The notes beneath the pieces were generated by a model that was given only the letters and a program-made list of their open reading frames with translations, searched no databases and had not been told where the DNA came from. DNA of 35,653 bases from Treponema sp. (GTDB lineage Bacteria > Spirochaetota > Spirochaetia > Treponematales > Treponemataceae): assembly GCA_024683675.1 (NCBI GenBank), contig JAIKYB010000011.1:1-35653 (forward strand), read 5' to 3'. Each line of letters opens with the position of its first letter. The stretch's first letter is position 1. Positions 1 through 8,639 of this stretch are shown here, one piece after another. The translations under genes and the position numbers were made by a program.

Positions 1-107
1 CCGACAACAACCACGTCTGCAGCATTAAAAAGCAGTTGTAGAAGACTTGAAAAAATCAGAGGAATAGAAAAGGCCAGCAATTTTGAAAAAAGCGGCCCCT
101 GTGTCAT
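1..107 (-). CDS. MATE-family efflux transporter, N-terminus only (truncated by window start)
   Basis: Minus-strand ATG at 107..105 gives an uninterrupted frame to the window edge: MTQGPLFSKLLAFSIPLIFSSLLQLLFNAADVVVVG, which matches the characteristic N-terminus of MATE transporters (GPxxxKLLxFxIPLxxSSLLQLLFNxADVxVVG). Not in the ORF track because it runs off the window. Confidence 0.85.
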   Translation of the reverse strand, partial: MTQGPLFSKLLAFSIPLIFSSLLQLLFNAADVVVV

Positions 108-136
108 ATCAATTTTATTTTTACTTAACCCTGGCA

Positions 137-361
137 TTATATTATATCCAGCATATCCTTGAAGAAATGATTTTCAATTCGGGCATTATTCATAAGCTGA
201 CCGAAGGAATCGTAGGTCTCCTGCTCATAAAGTCTGCCAAAACGAATCAAAATAGAGCCGTCAGCAGCCTTATCATAAGTCATATTATAGACCTTACCCT
301 TATAGGTGAACTCAAAAGGCACTTGTGTTTCTATTTTGAAAATCAGTTCATCTTTTGTCAT
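137..361 (-). CDS. small hypothetical protein (74 aa)
   Basis: Complete ORF with ordinary composition, divergent from moxR and immediately upstream of the MATE gene; the opposing + ORF 83..397 has low-complexity antisense composition. Confidence 0.6.
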   Translation of the reverse strand: MTKDELIFKIETQVPFEFTYKGKVYNMTYDKAADGSILIRFGRLYEQETYDSFGQLMNNARIENHFFKDMLDII

Positions 362-420
362 AACTGTATTTTATTAAAATTACCCTTTAATTGCTAGTCT
401 ATCCATGTTATAATTTTGTT

Positions 421-1374
421 ATGTCAAAAATTAATGAAGTTTCATCTAAAATAAAAACATCAGTATCAGAAGTTTTCAAAGGCAATGAAGATTTAGTTGA
501 TATGATCCTTGCCTGTCTTTTTTCCGGCGGTCATGTTCTTTTAGAGGATGTACCGGGAACAGGAAAAACAGTTCTGGCAAAAGCCCTTGCAAAATCTACA
601 GGACTTCCCTTTTCACGAGTTCAGTGTACTCCAGACCTTATGCCTTCAGATGTAACAGGAAGCTCTGTCTGGCTGCCTTCAAGTCAGCAATTTGAATTCC
701 GTCCAGGACCTGTAATGTCTTCTATTGTGCTTGTAGATGAATTAAACCGTGCAACTCCAAGAACACAGTCAGCCCTGCTTGAATGTATGGCAGAAAAACA
801 GGTAAGTGTTGATGGTCAGGTTCACAAGCTTGAAAGTCCTTTTTTTGTAATTGCGACTCAAAATCCTGTTGAATCAGAAGGAACCTTCCCGCTTCCTGAA
901 GCTCAAAAAGACCGCTTTACAATGACTCTTTCTATGGGATATCCAAGTCAGGAAGATGAAGCCTCAATAATAACAGCCCAAAACTCCACAGTTCATCCTG
1001 TTGAAAAGGTGCAGGCTGTAGTTAGCCGGGAAGATATTTTAGAAAGTATGGAAGAAGCAGTATCCATTCATGTTGAAGAATCCGTACTTTCCTATTTACT
1101 TTCTCTGGTAAGGCAGACCCGCTCTGATTATCGAATTGCCGCAGGTGTTTCTCCTAGAGGTTCCATAGCTCTTTATAAAGCCTGTCAGGCTTACGCCGCA
1201 GTAAAAGGCAGAAGCTATGTTGTTCCGGAAGACATTAAACTTTTGGCACTACCTGTATTCCGCAATAGAATTATTCTAAACAGTGATTCTATACTAAAGG
1301 GCTATTCTTCAGAAAAGATACTTATGGAGCTGATTGAACAGATTCCTCTTCCAGCCTTTAGAGCTCATGTATAA
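421..1374 (+). CDS. MoxR-family AAA+ ATPase
   Basis: GGHVLLEDVPGTGKTVLAKALA (Walker A), VLVDELNRATPRTQSALLECMAEKQVS (Walker B), IATQNPVESEGTFPLPEAQKDRF. Start placed at ATG 421 (MSKINEVSSKI) rather than 391. Confidence 0.93.
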   Translation: MSKINEVSSKIKTSVSEVFKGNEDLVDMILACLFSGGHVLLEDVPGTGKTVLAKALAKSTGLPFSRVQCTPDLMPSDVTGSSVWLPSSQQFEFRPGPVMSSIVLVDELNRATPRTQSALLECMAEKQVSVDGQVHKLESPFFVIATQNPVESEGTFPLPEAQKDRFTMTLSMGYPSQEDEASIITAQNSTVHPVEKVQAVVSREDILESMEEAVSIHVEESVLSYLLSLVRQTRSDYRIAAGVSPRGSIALYKACQAYAAVKGRSYVVPEDIKLLALPVFRNRIILNSDSILKGYSSEKILMELIEQIPLPAFRAHV

Positions 1375-2478
1375 GTGGCAAGGAAAATGGTAAAAACTTC
1401 GTCCCTTGTACCGGCAGCCCTGGTCATAAGTGCAGCATTTACTTTGATTATCCCCTTCAGGCTTATCCAGTTTATAGGCTATTCTATATTTATTTTAATT
1501 TGCCTTACTTTTATATATGCAAAAATACTGGCAAAAAAAATAAAGGTAGACCGCCCTGTTTCTGAATTAAAACTGGCTTGTAAAGAGCATGTTATAATCA
1601 ACTTTACAATAAAAAACTATTCTATTTTTCCGGCCTTTATATGCTATTATTCGGATACAGCACCCTATCTCTACATTTTTCATAATGAAAATTCGGGAAT
1701 AATAACACTTCGCCCTCATGAAGCAAGACAGATAAAATACAAAATATCTACTCAAGACAGAGGGCTTTATCCAGTAGGCCCGGTCAAGATTCATACCTCA
1801 GATCCTCTTGGACTCTTTCAGATAGAACTTGAACTTCCATGCGAATTAAAAATAACTGTACGTCCGGCAAGAATTAAACTTTCCACACTAACCTATCCGG
1901 GCTTTCCTCAGGGAGCTCTAAAGATTCACAATCCAATTTACGAAGACATAACCATGAGACGTTCTGTTCGGGAATATGTAAATGGTGATGAAGTAAAGCG
2001 GATTAACTGGAGACTTTCTGCAAAATTCGACAGACTTTTTACAAATCAATATGAAGAATCCTATGACGCTCCATTTTTTGTATTCTTAAATCTTGCAGAA
2101 GAGGATTATGATTTTAGAAACCGTTCTTATCATTCCGAAAAGGCTATTGAAATAGCAGCTTCCATTGTCGAAGCCTCCAGAGTAAAGAAACAGCGTTGCG
2201 GCTTTGCAGCTTACGGAAGCGACTTCCCTTACTTAAAACCAGCCGCAAACCAGGCAGATGTTATTCTGGATCTTCTGTCTCTTATAAAAACAGTGCCTGG
2301 AAAACTTCCCTATAATCCTGAAGCAAAATTCCGCCACCAACTGCCAGCAGGAACAATGCTTTTTGTAATTGGGCCCCGTGAAGTTGAAAACTACTTCCTG
2401 AAGATTGAAGCAGATAAAGAAGAACTTGATACACATAAGCTGAAAATTGAACGCAAGAAGGCTGTAAATGGATTATAA
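1375..2478 (+). CDS. DUF58 domain-containing protein
   Basis: Directly follows moxR; REYVNGDEVKRINWRLSAKFDRLFTNQYEE is the DUF58 signature; two N-terminal hydrophobic segments. GTG 1375 or ATG 1387 start not resolved. Confidence 0.88.
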   Translation: MARKMVKTSSLVPAALVISAAFTLIIPFRLIQFIGYSIFILICLTFIYAKILAKKIKVDRPVSELKLACKEHVIINFTIKNYSIFPAFICYYSDTAPYLYIFHNENSGIITLRPHEARQIKYKISTQDRGLYPVGPVKIHTSDPLGLFQIELELPCELKITVRPARIKLSTLTYPGFPQGALKIHNPIYEDITMRRSVREYVNGDEVKRINWRLSAKFDRLFTNQYEESYDAPFFVFLNLAEEDYDFRNRSYHSEKAIEIAASIVEASRVKKQRCGFAAYGSDFPYLKPAANQADVILDLLSLIKTVPGKLPYNPEAKFRHQLPAGTMLFVIGPREVENYFLKIEADKEELDTHKLKIERKKAVNGL

Positions 2479-3949
2479 ATCAATCAGAATGATAGAACGC
2501 TTTGTTCTAACAACACTTGCAACAAGCTTTATAATTATCCTCCTTTTTATAATCAACAAAATAATGCTTTCAGAAGAGATTTTAGATTTTGTTCTGGTAA
2601 ATTATTATGTTTACGGCACTATAATTGTAAGCGGGTTTATTTTTTCTTCTGCCCAGGATTTCTTTATAACAACAAAAAGCAGACTGGGAGCTCATATTGC
2701 CATACTTTTTTTCTGTATTATTGCAATGCTGGTTTTAAGCTTTATGCTGCAGCAGTACGATGCCCCTTATTCACTCATTCCCGGCATGATTACTCTTTAT
2801 ATAATTATTGCCTATCTGAATAATTTCTTTCTCTATCACGATGTTTTTTTGGAAGCTATTGACGGCATGAAAGGTGAAGAGCTTAGGACTTACCTCTTTC
2901 ACAATAATATGGTTGCCGGCGATTTTGGACAATGGCTTAAAAAGCTGCAGGGCCTGCTTTTTGCTCTGGGCTTTATAATTTTTACAGCAATACTAGGTGC
3001 AAAGCTGTCAGGAGTAAGCTTTAATCCTCTTATAATCGCTTTTATACTAACTTTTTATATTTCTATTTTCCTTACCTTTATGCTTATAGGACTTTACAAC
3101 AAAGAAGTTTTTTATGCCTTTCTTGGTTTTGATACAATTATTAAAGGCAGAAACAAAATGTTCAGATATTCTGCCATAATTCTTTTAATATGCTCCCTGC
3201 TTGCAATTGCAGTTTCAACAAATAAAGCTTTAATTAAAATTAAACCAGTTGAAGAAAAGCTTCCGGAAACAGTAAAGATTGAAAATCCGGAATTTCAGCT
3301 TCCGGAAACTGAAATTTCGACCTTTGATTTGGGAGAACGTTTTACAGATAGAGAAGAACCAAAAATCAATATGAGTTTCTTCTGGTACATTCTGGATAAA
3401 ATAGCAAAGGTTGTGATTGTACTTGGAATTGCTTTGCTTCTTGCTTATGGCCTCTACCGCCTGATTACGAGTGGAAGCATAAGGCACTTTTTTGCAGCAG
3501 GCCTTCTGGGACAGTTTTTCAGCCAACTCTTTGATGATTTAAAGAATTTCTTTAAAATCCTCTTTCATTTTAATTTTGAAAAATCTCAGGCTTATGCTAC
3601 AGTCCAGTCCCGCTCTTTTAAGGCAGCCATGCAGGATTTCCTTAAAAAATCTAAAAAGAGCAAGGCTAAAAAAAATGAAATTGACAGGCTTACAAAGCTC
3701 TTTATGTCTTTAATTGACTGGGGCAGCAGACGTCATCTTGAATACAAGGTAACCATGGCTCCGGCAGAATATACTGCCCTGGTAAAAAGCTATTTTGACT
3801 CTCATGACCGCTCCAATCATTCACTTTTTGCACAAAAAGCAGGTGATTTATTTGAAAAAGCCTTGTATGATAGGGATATTCTTTCTGAAAATGAAGAAGC
3901 TGATTTTACAAATGCAGTAAAATCGATAGTATCTTATACAATTCAGTGA
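2468..3949 (+). CDS. multi-pass membrane protein with C-terminal DUF4129-like region
   Basis: Multiple hydrophobic helices then soluble C-terminus with DWGSRRHLEYKVTMAPAEYTALVKSYF...FEKALYDRDILSENE, as in proteins partnering MoxR/DUF58; overlaps DUF58 CDS by 11 bp. Confidence 0.7.
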   Translation: MDYKSIRMIERFVLTTLATSFIIILLFIINKIMLSEEILDFVLVNYYVYGTIIVSGFIFSSAQDFFITTKSRLGAHIAILFFCIIAMLVLSFMLQQYDAPYSLIPGMITLYIIIAYLNNFFLYHDVFLEAIDGMKGEELRTYLFHNNMVAGDFGQWLKKLQGLLFALGFIIFTAILGAKLSGVSFNPLIIAFILTFYISIFLTFMLIGLYNKEVFYAFLGFDTIIKGRNKMFRYSAIILLICSLLAIAVSTNKALIKIKPVEEKLPETVKIENPEFQLPETEISTFDLGERFTDREEPKINMSFFWYILDKIAKVVIVLGIALLLAYGLYRLITSGSIRHFFAAGLLGQFFSQLFDDLKNFFKILFHFNFEKSQAYATVQSRSFKAAMQDFLKKSKKSKAKKNEIDRLTKLFMSLIDWGSRRHLEYKVTMAPAEYTALVKSYFDSHDRSNHSLFAQKAGDLFEKALYDRDILSENEEADFTNAVKSIVSYTIQ

Positions 3950-3955
3950 TTTAAA

Positions 3956-5239
3956 ATGAAAATTGTCTTTTATAGTACAAATACAAATACCTTTGATGAA
4001 AAGACCTTTCTGATTTCTCTATTGCCTTCAAACGATAAAGTTTTCTGTGATTTTATAGAAGAGCATCCCCAGAATCAATTTATCTGTATAAGTCAAAAGC
4101 CTGCTATCTTTATGCCGGAATCTAAAAGCCTGATTTTAGACCAGGGAAAAGACAGCACAGAAGTTGCTGAAAAAATCATAGAATATAAGCCGGATATTGC
4201 AATTGCCCTTTCCTTCTGGACTGATCCTTATGACTGGCTTTCTATTAGTGATGCTCTTGTTGCCGAAAAACTGTCTGAAAAAGGAATTACAACAATCTGC
4301 AATCCTCTGGAAAGCAGCCTTATTTCTTTTGATAAAAACCGAACCCGCTCATTTTTCCTGGAAAACAATATTTCTCATCCTAAATCTATATTTGTAGATC
4401 ATGACCTTTATTTTTGTGCAGGAAGCAATAAAGAAGTTTTACGTAATGTATACCGTCAAAGCCTGGTCAGCCAAATCAAAAAGCTGAAGCTGCCTTTAAT
4501 CATAAAGGATACTACAGGACTAAGCTCTTATGGAATGACTGTAGTACACACCTACCCGGAAGCTATAGGTTATTTAAACTCAAAAAGAAATAACTCAAAT
4601 AGACTTGTGGAAGAATATATTGAAGGTCGTCAGTTTGGGCTTGAAATTTATGGTATGCCCGGAGCCTATCAGATTCTGCCTCCTTTTGAATTCAGCATAA
4701 ATCAGTATGGAATTACAAGTCCAAAGCAAAGTATAAAATACGGTCCGGTATCAGGACTTTTAGACCAAAACTTTGAAAAGGATTTAATAAGGCTTGCAGA
4801 AAAAATGAAGCTATGCGGTTCTGCCCAAATTGATTTAGTGCTGGATAAAAATGGCAGTTGGCATATTATCGAAGTAAATCCCAGACTAAGCGGCATGTCT
4901 TATACTTACGCCGCTGCCACTGGGCTTTCAATTTATGAAATGCTTTACCGAGCCTGTATTGAAAAAAAGGCACTTCCAGAGCTTCAAAATAATGTAATGA
5001 GCCTTAAGCTTCCTATTTTAACTCAGGAAAAAATGCAGGAAATAAAGAAAATTGAAGGTATTGTTCTACTAAACCAGACTAACGATTTAGCAGCAAAGCA
5101 AGAGCGGGAAAAAGGCTTTTGTGAATGTATTATTTCCTGTCAGAATAAAAAGCTTTTACAAGAAAGTCTGTCAAAACTTAAAGAAAGCTTCCCTCAGGAC
5201 CCGATTCTTCTTGCAGCCCAGAAAATTCTTAAATTATAA
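3956..5239 (+). CDS. ATP-grasp domain protein
   Basis: LPLIIKDTTGLSSYGMTVVHT...RLVEEYIEGRQFGLEIYG...AQIDLVLDKNGSWHIIEVNPRLSGMS: ATP-grasp fold signatures. Confidence 0.82.
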   Translation: MKIVFYSTNTNTFDEKTFLISLLPSNDKVFCDFIEEHPQNQFICISQKPAIFMPESKSLILDQGKDSTEVAEKIIEYKPDIAIALSFWTDPYDWLSISDALVAEKLSEKGITTICNPLESSLISFDKNRTRSFFLENNISHPKSIFVDHDLYFCAGSNKEVLRNVYRQSLVSQIKKLKLPLIIKDTTGLSSYGMTVVHTYPEAIGYLNSKRNNSNRLVEEYIEGRQFGLEIYGMPGAYQILPPFEFSINQYGITSPKQSIKYGPVSGLLDQNFEKDLIRLAEKMKLCGSAQIDLVLDKNGSWHIIEVNPRLSGMSYTYAAATGLSIYEMLYRACIEKKALPELQNNVMSLKLPILTQEKMQEIKKIEGIVLLNQTNDLAAKQEREKGFCECIISCQNKKLLQESLSKLKESFPQDPILLAAQKILKL

Positions 5240-6100
5240 AATCACACTTTGAATAAGAGCAGAAATCTCGGGATCTGAAAAATCTTCTTTTGCGGCAAGT
5301 TCTTTTATTTCCTCCGGGCTATATTTTGACTCAGGATAAAGCAAAACTAAAGCCTTATCTCCATTCTGAAGGAAGTTACTTTCACCCCAGGAGCTATAGC
5401 GGGTTGCTCCTATTGAAACCATTATTTGAGAAGGACAGCCGGCTTCAATAAGATAAGAATGTATATCTTCGGCAGGACCTTCATTTTTCTGGCCATTAAA
5501 TTTTTCAAGCATCCAGTCTATAAGCTTTGTGTAAATGTAAGAGTAGTCTCTAACAGCTGAGTTTTCACCATAATCATAAAGCTTTTCATTTCTAATTAAA
5601 AAGCTTGCGATACGGTAATTATCCAGCAGACAGCCCTTTTCAAAGTAATCGAGCTTTATTTGATTTTGAGAAAAACCCTTGCTGCAGGCTCCCCAATTTT
5701 TCTTTTCACTGATTTTTTTAGCACCAGGTTTTCTTATAGAACAGTCGTTTGAAGCTCCAAAAGAAAGTGGAGAAAGTTCTACAAGTTTGTCATCCTCATA
5801 TTTTGCATTAAAAATTATGGCACATTCAGGTTCAATCTGAAGCTTTTCTTCTCCTGCCGGAAAAATAATTTCATTAAAACTAAATGGAAATTTCTTTAAA
5901 AAAGCCGGAGTTTGACTTTGTTCAGAAGAAAGTTCATTTTTTGATGGTATATAGGTTGGAAAAATAGCCTTAGGAGCGTTTACTTCCTTGGTCTTAACAT
6001 TTGCAAAATCGATTGCTTCGCCTGCCTGCTCCAGGTGGCCTGTAAAGTTTCCGGCAACTCCAAAGCAGGGAATATCATTTCTAGTGTAAAAATCTATCAT
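5234..6100 (-). CDS. DUF5718-like family protein
   Basis: FGVAGNFTGHLEQAGEAIDFANVKTKEVNAPKAIFPTYIP resembles the start of DUF5718 family proteins; recognition from memory. Confidence 0.65.
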   Translation of the reverse strand: MIDFYTRNDIPCFGVAGNFTGHLEQAGEAIDFANVKTKEVNAPKAIFPTYIPSKNELSSEQSQTPAFLKKFPFSFNEIIFPAGEEKLQIEPECAIIFNAKYEDDKLVELSPLSFGASNDCSIRKPGAKKISEKKNWGACSKGFSQNQIKLDYFEKGCLLDNYRIASFLIRNEKLYDYGENSAVRDYSYIYTKLIDWMLEKFNGQKNEGPAEDIHSYLIEAGCPSQIMVSIGATRYSSWGESNFLQNGDKALVLLYPESKYSPEEIKELAAKEDFSDPEISALIQSVIL

Positions 6101-6101
6101 C

Positions 6102-7382
6102 TTATCTTCCCTTAAGCTTTTTAATTACCTTTTTATACCAGAAGGCTCTGGCCTTTTCTGCAAAAGAATACAGGCTATAAATTGATTTAAGAGGACGATC
6201 CCAGCTTCCACTTCTATGAATAATTTTACCGCCAAAATTAGCCTTAAACATATAAAGTCCGTGCATAGGATGCTTTTCATCCTTACCTTCAGGAGGCATT
6301 CCGTACAAGTCATAATAAGAGCTTCCATAAGCCTTTGCATCCCGCATGGCTGTCCACTGCAAAAGATGATTTGGCATAAGATTTCGCTTATTATTACTGC
6401 TGGCTCCATAAAGATAAATTGCTTCATCATGACTGAAAAGCACCATAATAGAAGCAATTTCATCCTCTTCATGCTCTGCAATATAAAGTCTGATTAAAGG
6501 AACATCTAAGTTTTTTTCTCTAAGAGCGGCAGAGCCCATAATTAAATCCTGATAATATTCCTTTGAATGGGAAGAATTACCATCACGTGCATTTGTTTCC
6601 TTAGTAAGTTTATAGAAGATGTCTATTTTTTCAGACAAATCTACAGAATCACCTTCATATTTTTTTACAATTACACCTTTCTTTTGGCTTAATCTGATAT
6701 TATAGCGCCATTTCTGGTGCATTCTTGCAAGTATTTCCTCTTCAGAAGCAGTTAAATCAACAAGACTGGTGTCCGGAGGCTGAATATCTACCTTATTTTT
6801 GCGGATTTTTAATCTATCTGCATAAGCAACAGTTTTTACCCCAAAATTGAACATATCACGGTCTTCTACAGAACTGAAATCTACATCAGGGTCAAAACGG
6901 ATAACAATTGTATTTTTAGGAAGGTATGGCTTAAGAGCAAGAGCAAGCTCTTCCATAAGATGAGTAAATTCAATGGTTTGAGTTTCTGGAGTTATAATTT
7001 CCTGATTAATTACTGCAGTCTGCCCTGCGCTATTATCTTCAAAAGCCTGATCCAGAACTTCTTCTGGAGTACATTCATAAGGAAGTTCAGGCATCAAAGG
7101 AATATAAGCAATACTAAAGAGCCCCTTTGCAAAGCTTCTGTTTAGAACTGCAAGTTCAAATTTTTTATGAAGAGCTTTTACTCCTTCGGCACCAGAGCCG
7201 GAATTTTCTGATTTATCACAGGCAGAAGAGGTATCCTGTCCTTCTAATTTACAATCTATTTCAAAACGACGGTATTCCCAACCATGACGACTTTTAAATT
7301 CACACCAAAAAGGAGTTTGTAAAAAGGAACCATTATTAGGCTTTTCTGATTTGTCGATTTTTTTGATTTCAAAGTTAAACAT
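6102..7382 (-). CDS. FemAB/FemX-like aminoacyltransferase (GNAT-fold, peptidoglycan bridge type)
   Basis: MHQKWRYNIRLSQKKGV, IASIMVLFSHDEAIYLYGASSNNKRNLMPNHLLQWTAMRDAKAYGSSYYDLYGMPPEGKDEKHPMHGLYMFKANFGG are FemAB-family signatures. Confidence 0.85.
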   Translation of the reverse strand: MFNFEIKKIDKSEKPNNGSFLQTPFWCEFKSRHGWEYRRFEIDCKLEGQDTSSACDKSENSGSGAEGVKALHKKFELAVLNRSFAKGLFSIAYIPLMPELPYECTPEEVLDQAFEDNSAGQTAVINQEIITPETQTIEFTHLMEELALALKPYLPKNTIVIRFDPDVDFSSVEDRDMFNFGVKTVAYADRLKIRKNKVDIQPPDTSLVDLTASEEEILARMHQKWRYNIRLSQKKGVIVKKYEGDSVDLSEKIDIFYKLTKETNARDGNSSHSKEYYQDLIMGSAALREKNLDVPLIRLYIAEHEEDEIASIMVLFSHDEAIYLYGASSNNKRNLMPNHLLQWTAMRDAKAYGSSYYDLYGMPPEGKDEKHPMHGLYMFKANFGGKIIHRSGSWDRPLKSIYSLYSFAEKARAFWYKKVIKKLKGR

Positions 7383-7423
7383 AAAGAAAGTATAACATCT
7401 TTATAAGAATGTTACAAACAGGC

Positions 7424-8578
7424 CTATTCTGCCTGACTGACTTTTTGCAGAATGCTTATAAAATCAAGCTTTGAAAGTCTTTCCTCCGGGAAGAAATTTC
7501 TTCCATCAGGAAGCTCCATAAAAGCATTCCCAACCATGCCTAAAACTGCATTAAAGTCTGGATTTTCAACAGAAATATCACTTACAGGACTTTTTGTACG
7601 GCCAGAAGCCTTATAACGCTCTGAATATTTAGTAAGCAGAGAAGCATCCCCTTGATTTTGTGCATACAGATTCCAGATAAATCTGGCACAAAGCTGTCTA
7701 GTTATAAACTTTGAAGAAAGAAATGCCTGACTAGCCTCATCACTCATTTCCATAGCAGGAGAAAAATAAGCTTCCGAATTTAACCTTTCAATCAAATCCT
7801 TTTTTTGTCTGGAGTTTAAGGCAGCTTTTCCACTTATGTTATCCAGCAAGCTTGAATGCATTCTGGTCAAAGAAATCATATCATCAAAAGAAAGATTTTC
7901 CTTTAAGTTGCCTTCAAGATTTTCATTTCCCGAACCTGAAACTGAATTAATATCCCAGACATAATCTCGCACCGGAGTGTAAACCGCCCTATAGTCAACC
8001 TGCCCTTCGCTCAGCTTCCCGGCTCCTAAAAGCAAAAAGGCCGTGTCAAAAGCGGCAATAGCCTGGTCATAACGCTGCAGCCTAAACAAAAGCCTGGCCT
8101 TCTCCACCTGTAAAACATAGTTGCCAGAATCGTTCTTTAATAAAGCTTCAACCTTTGCCAGACTATCTTCAATAGTTTTTTCTAAACGACAGCCCAGTAA
8201 AAGCACATAGCGGTCCCCTGACTGTTCTTTTTTCGCCACCTGATAATCAGCCTGTGCAGCCGCGGTCTTAGCTGCAAGCAGGTTTACTAAGCCTCGCAGT
8301 GCCGTTAATCGGGCTTTTACTGCAGGTTCCGCAATTTGTACTGAAGCTGTATAGCTGTCTATTTCCTTAACAAGTTTGTTTGCATCTTTAGCATTTACTC
8401 CGCCTTCTATAATTGCATTTGCATCCAGCTGAATAAAATGCCTTTCATAATCTTCTATCGACGAAAAAATTACAGTATTTTCCTGACTGTCTACATAAAC
8501 ATCCTCTTGTAAAGTAGCACAGGAATAAAAAAATCCGCTTAAAGTTATAATTAAAGAAAATACAATAAATCTTTTCAT
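7424..8578 (-). CDS. putative lipoprotein
   Basis: Signal sequence MKRFIVFSLIITLSGFFYSC with lipobox-like cysteine; remaining sequence helical with TPR-like character. Confidence 0.7.
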   Translation of the reverse strand: MKRFIVFSLIITLSGFFYSCATLQEDVYVDSQENTVIFSSIEDYERHFIQLDANAIIEGGVNAKDANKLVKEIDSYTASVQIAEPAVKARLTALRGLVNLLAAKTAAAQADYQVAKKEQSGDRYVLLLGCRLEKTIEDSLAKVEALLKNDSGNYVLQVEKARLLFRLQRYDQAIAAFDTAFLLLGAGKLSEGQVDYRAVYTPVRDYVWDINSVSGSGNENLEGNLKENLSFDDMISLTRMHSSLLDNISGKAALNSRQKKDLIERLNSEAYFSPAMEMSDEASQAFLSSKFITRQLCARFIWNLYAQNQGDASLLTKYSERYKASGRTKSPVSDISVENPDFNAVLGMVGNAFMELPDGRNFFPEERLSKLDFISILQKVSQAE

Positions 8579-8590
8579 AAAGCCCTACCT

Positions 8591-8630
8591 TATCCTAACT
8601 TATCCTAACTTATCCTAACTTATCCTAACT
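8591..8630. repeat. perfect 10-bp tandem repeat, four copies (TATCCTAACT; minus strand AGTTAGGATA)
   Basis: Read directly: tatcctaact x4 in the 61-bp gap between the stop at 8640 and the ATG at 8578. Confidence 0.98.
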
Positions 8631-8639
8631 TACTCAACC

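Noticed and set aside
83-397. 104-aa + strand ORF
   Set aside because: Antisense to the better-supported 74-aa minus ORF and overlaps the moxR promoter region; low-complexity F/Y/L-rich composition typical of spurious frames.
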